Below are positions 60,221 through 64,000 of a stretch of 64,000 bases of DNA, piece after piece. The notes beneath the pieces are model-generated. The model searched no databases. It was given only the letters and a program-made list of their open reading frames with translations, and was not told the DNA's origin. How positions within the stretch are numbered: position 1 is the stretch's first letter; every line of letters begins with the position of its first letter. The DNA is from Ridgeia piscesae (lineage: Eukaryota > Annelida > Polychaeta > Sabellida > Siboglinidae): contig JAODUO010001312.1 in assembly GCA_025642075.2 (NCBI GenBank), positions 58,791-122,790 on the forward strand. The letters run 5' to 3'. A program made the position numbers and the translations under genes.

Positions 60221-60539
60221 GCTAAGTACATCAGCACAAGCTAAGCATGCATTGACTGTTAAAACAGGTGACTTCAGTCATTGAAAGCACTGGGTGCTGT
60301 TTGGTGTAGGGAGCCCGACGTTCTGGCATGTACACCAGTGTTACACAGGTGTACCCAGGCACTGGGACAGTACCTGAGTCAGACACAGGCTGAACATAAA
60401 CTTATCTCTACCACAGCAAGCATCCACCGAAGTGTTCAAATATAAAACAGTAGCAAAATGCATATAAAGCAATATAATTTGACGCGTGTGGTCAGCTGTA
60501 AATCATCACTACCAGTCACTGCCATTGTGTGTGTGACGT

Positions 60540-61500
60540 CTACTGCTTCAATGCCTCACACCGATCCTCTAGGTCCTCTGAAATCGAGTAAGACAGTACT
60601 TAGTTACAAAAATTACTAAGAAACAGCATAATTATTAACAATAAGCCAAAGGTAAGAAGTACAGGCAAGTTCTTATATTGCGCAGTATCTGGCAGACCTG
60701 TTCAATCAAACACCATCTCAACTTCTCTGGAACATTGCAATTAATTTGCAAAGGCTGCTCATGCAAATATCCACTACTGTCTATAGCTAGGTACTAATTT
60801 ATACAGCTGAGTGAACTGGAGCAATGCAGAGTGGAGAAACTAGCCCAAAGTTTGACACGGTTCTCTTAGTTGAGAGTCGAATCTCTACCCCTGAGCTACT
60901 TTGCTCTACAATATTCAAATAAGCAAATACTTCTGAGCATCAGTGGAGTGACAATATTTTGTGCGAATACCAAATTTAATTGGGTTTCTCCAGTTAATAT
61001 TCGCCAGCTGAAGGGACAATGGGAGGACGTACCTGGGTCGAGTTTAAGGCATGTGCCCCACTCTGTCAGGGTCAGGTCTCCACTGTCGTCTGTGTCACAG
61101 CCCTGAAGGAAGGGACCGATGCAGTGCTCATAGCGCTTCAGGGGTGCTGACATGGGCAGCAGCTCCAGCATGGACACAAAGCTACAACATAGATAACGTC
61201 TGACAACATTGGTACTCATATGAACACACTGACACAAAGCTACACCATTGGTACAGACATAAGGAACATTGACACAAAGCTATAAGCACAGACACAATTG
61301 GTTCCTTTGCATCATAATATGTACATCTTAGCTATGCTCTACTTCCAGTGATGTACACCTGAGTTGATGTCTCACCTATCATGGGTGATGTCGAGTTCAC
61401 AGAACTTCCAGATGACTGGCAAAACCCATTTCTTTGTGGGTCTCAGTTTTGCTTCCTCTGCCATGCGTACGGCGGGCTCAGTGAGGTCATTCCTGCGAGC
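60540..61500 (-). CDS. SPARC: SPARC (osteonectin/BM-40), C-terminal exons, 5' part beyond the window or unseen
   Basis: SPARC is a secreted calcium- and collagen-binding matricellular glycoprotein. Three exons, 61500-61376, 61181-61033 and 60577-60540 (stop TAG), join in phase and encode the end of the extracellular calcium-binding domain. The first carries KKWVLPVIWKFCELD, aligned with the human helix before EF-hand 1. The second carries the variant first EF-hand (ELD..HDSFVSMLELLPM), then APLKRYEHCIGPFLQGC and a canonical second loop, D-T-D-D-S-G-D-L-T-L-T-E, followed by W and C as in SPARC. The tail LDPEDLEDRCEALKQ extends past the EF-hand and holds a cysteine that could bond to the upstream CLKL cysteine. 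The signal peptide, acidic domain and follistatin-like domain are not found before 64,000, probably because the next intron holds a long minisatellite. SMOC or testican are less likely from spacing. Confidence 0.85.
60655..60908 (-). mobile_element. tRNA-derived SINE (family B), second copy
   Basis: Reverse-complemented, this matches the element at 26.4-26.8 kb: the head AGCTCAGGGGTAGAG and box B-like GATTCGACTCTC, then CAGTTCACTCAGCTGTATA, CTATAGACAGTAGTGG, GAGAAGTTGAGATGGTGT and GGTCTGCCAGATACTGCG. Compared with the first copy it lacks the block holding GCGCTTTGAGC. It lies in the last SPARC intron. Confidence 0.82.
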
Positions 61501-61694
61501 CTGCAACATGATTCCGGCATCAGGGAAACAGAAAGAAAATGTCACACAAAACGTGGCATGAAGCAGTGCTTACTACAAAAGCATAAGACTCTAAAAGTGG
61601 AATTAAAATAAGAAAATAAGTTGTTATATTATGGTTCAGACTCCAGTCCTTATGACTGGTGAAAGTGTTTTTCACAGTAGCTGACTTGTTCTGT

Positions 61695-61795
61695 TGAACA
61701 TCATCTAGCTTCTCTGCAAAATATTCAGCCATACTGCAATTAATGCACAAATATCTATCACTGTCTATAAGTTTGTCTATTACTGTCTAGGGCAA
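61695..61795 (-). mobile_element. SINE (family B) fragment
   Basis: The segment with cttctctgcaaaatattcag, gcaattaatgcacaaatat and actgtctataagt parallels the body of the SINE at 60.7 kb. The head and tail are missing. It explains the open frame seen there on the minus strand. Confidence 0.5.
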
Positions 61796-61804
61796 TTTAG
61801 TCTC

Positions 61805-62820
61805 AATGAACTTGCTTAGATGAGGGAGCAGTGAACAAGAACAACTGTCTCTTGTAATGAAGGTGTATGTGAATAAAACAACTTAGATGAAGGAGCAGTG
61901 AACAATAACAACTGTCTCTTGTAATGAAGGTGTATGTGAATAAAACAACTTAGATGAAGGAGCAGTGAACAAGAACAACTGTCTCTTGTAATGAAGGTGT
62001 ATGTGAATAAAACAACTTAGATGAAGGAGCAGTGAACAATAGCAACTGTCTCTTGTAATGAAGGTGTATGTGAATAAAACAACTTAGATGAGGGAGCAGT
62101 GAACAATAGCAACTGTCTCTTGTAATGAAGGTGGGTGTGAATAAAACAACTTAGATGAAGGAGCAGTGAACAATAACAACTGTCTCTTGTAATGAAGGTG
62201 GATGTGAATAAAACAACTTAGATGAAGGAGCAGTGAACAATAACAACTGTCTCTTGTAATGAAGGTGTATGTGAATAAAACAACTTAGATGAGGGAGCAG
62301 TGAACAAGAACAACTGTCTCTTGTAATGAAGGTGTATGTGAATAAAACAACTTAGATGAAGGAGCAGTGAACAATAACAACTGTCTCTTGTAATGAAGGT
62401 GTATGTGAATAAAACAACTTAGATGAGGGAGCAGTGAACAATAGCAACTGTCTATTGTAATGAAGGTGTATGTGAATAAAACAACTTAGATGAAGGAGCA
62501 GTGAACAATAACAACTGTCTCTTGTAATGAAGGTGTATGTGAATAAAACAACTTAGATGAAGGAGCAGTGAACAAGAACAACTGTCTCTTGTAATGAAGG
62601 TGTATGTGAATAAAACAACTTAGATGAAGGAGCAGTGAACAAGAACAACTGTCTCTTGTAATGAAGGTGGATGTGAATAAAACAACTTAGATGAAGGAGC
62701 AGTGAACAAGAACAACTGTCTATTGTAATGAAGGTGGATGTGAATAAAACAACTTAGATGAAGGAGCAGTGAACAAGAACAACTCTCTCTTGTAATGAAG
62801 GTGGATGTGAATAAAACAAC
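61805..62820. repeat. 67-bp minisatellite, about 15 clean copies
   Basis: The unit acttagatgaaggagcagtg plus aacaataacaactgtctctt plus gtaatgaaggtgtatgtgaataaaaca repeats at exactly 67 bp (for example 61,881 and 61,948), with few single-base variants such as aagaac/aataac and gtat/ggat. It lies upstream of the SPARC exons on the gene strand, probably in an intron. Confidence 0.94.
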
Positions 62821-64000
62821 TTTGATGGGACAGTAAAAGAACAAAGCCTTTAAGAAGGGGAGTGTAAAACAACTCAGATAAGGGGGTGAAAAAAAATTGT
62901 CTCTTGTAATGAAAGTGAATAAAACAACTTTGATGAAGGGGAATAACAAGAACAACTTCGAATGAAGGGGATTTAATAAAACAACTTGATGAAGGGGAAT
63001 GAACAAAACGTCATTGAATGAAGGGGGATTAATAAAAAAATTAGATAAAAAGCAGTGAACAAGAACAAACCCCTTTTAATGAAGGTGGGTGGAATAAAAA
63101 AACTTTGATGAAAATAAAAAACAACTTTCTTTTAAAGAAGGTGGATGTGAATAAAACAACTTAGATGAAGGACAGGAAAAAACAACTCTTTTGTAAGAAG
63201 GTGGATGTGAATAAAACAACTTAGATGAAGGGGCAGGAACAAGAACAACTTCTTTGTAAGAAGGTGGATGTGAAAAAACAACTTAGATGAAGGACAGTGA
63301 ACAAAACAACCCCTTGAAAAGGTGGATTTAATAAACAACTTGATGAAGGGGAATGAAAAAAAACTGTTCTTTTAATGAAGGTGGGTTGAATTTAAAAAAC
63401 TTAGATAAGGGGAATGAACAAAAAACTTTTCTTTTAATAAGGGGATGGAATTAAAAATTAGATGAAGGGGAATGAACAAGAACAATTTTTTCTTTAATGA
63501 AGGTGATGGAATAAAACAACTTTGATGAAGGAAGTGAAAAGAACAAAATTTCTTGTAATAAGGTGGAGGAAAAAACAATTTTGATGAGGGGAATAAAAAA
63601 AACGCCTTTTTAAGGGGGATGTGAATAAAACAAAGATGAGGGAGAGTGAAAAAAAAACGTTTTGTAAAAATATTAAAAAACAACTTTGATGAGGGGAGGG
63701 AAAAAGAAAACTGTTCTTGTAATGAAGGTGATGTGAAAAAACAATTAGATAAAGCGGGAAAAAAAAACGTTCTTTTAATGAAGGTGGGGTGAATAAAAAA
63801 ACTTAGATGAAGGAGGTGAAAAAAACAACTGTTCTTGTAATGAAGGTGGGGGTGAAAAAACAACTTAGATGGGGAGTAAAAAACAACTGTCCTTGTAATA
63901 AGGTGGGTGTGAATAAAAAAACTTTGAGAAGGAGCATGAAAAGAAAACTTTCTTTTAAAGAAGGGGTTGAAAAAAAATTAGATGGGAAGTAACAAGAAAA
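62821..64000. repeat. Continuation of the 67-bp array, degraded
   Basis: The same unit continues to the window end, but with many insertions and deletions, mostly in A and G runs, and dropped bases. Short minus-strand frames here are repeat artefacts. The pattern fits poor consensus more than biological decay, because the clean array stops abruptly at about 62,820. Confidence 0.75.

Noticed and set aside
61520..61750. A possible upstream SPARC exon on the minus strand (MAEYFAEKLDD)
   Set aside because: It sits on a SINE fragment that matches the copy at 60.7 kb, and no suitable donor follows in the right phase.
62620..63863. Phe/Leu/Ser-rich minus-strand frames near the window end
   Set aside because: They are products of the 67-bp array and of indel-rich consensus sequence.

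Overview
This window is nuclear DNA from an invertebrate animal. Its genes have many short exons with GT-AG introns, and there are tRNA-derived SINEs, LINE fossils, hAT-type DNA transposons and an unusual load of minisatellites. A marine lophotrochozoan such as a mollusc is my best guess, inferred from the protein and repeat flavour; no lineage marker proves it. All exon models below were built by eye from splice sites, reading phase and recalled family similarity, without any search.

Layout from left to right. 1-4.7 kb is AT-rich non-coding DNA with repeat fragments. 4.7-6.3 kb (+) holds MPG, an alkyladenine DNA glycosylase in two coding exons. 25.3-7.6 kb (-) holds NPRL3, a GATOR1 subunit, in 14 coding exons that join in phase to 579 codons plus stop. 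MPG and NPRL3 converge tail to tail, as they do beside the human alpha-globin cluster; no globin gene is seen here. 25.3-31.6 kb is non-coding, with a GC-rich microsatellite, a SINE and several hairpins. 48.1-31.6 kb (-) appears to be one unrecognised gene: a short first exon, a 44-nt exon, then five tandem exons that all have phase-2 acceptors and all end in stop codons, consistent with mutually exclusive last exons. Its introns hold a 51-bp array, nested hAT elements and a LINE. 50.0-57.6 kb (+) holds G3BP, a stress-granule scaffold, in 11 coding exons giving 482 residues. 61.5-60.5 kb (-) holds the 3' end of SPARC. The window ends in a 67-bp minisatellite whose last kilobase looks like poor consensus sequence.

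The most unusual feature is how the NPRL3 minisatellites are placed. One array repeats the 5' splice site of an exon about 26 times. Another repeats a 3' splice site about 15 times. A third starts within the first bases of an intron, and a fourth overlaps the C-terminal codons. Two more grew inside one LINE fossil in the last intron. Nine arrays together cover roughly 11-12 kb of the window.

The genes act in different processes: base excision repair (MPG), amino-acid control of TORC1 (NPRL3), RNA granules (G3BP) and extracellular matrix (SPARC). Their interest as a group is linkage: MPG-NPRL3 and G3BP-SPARC are both neighbours or near-neighbours in human, so this segment preserves two old gene pairs.
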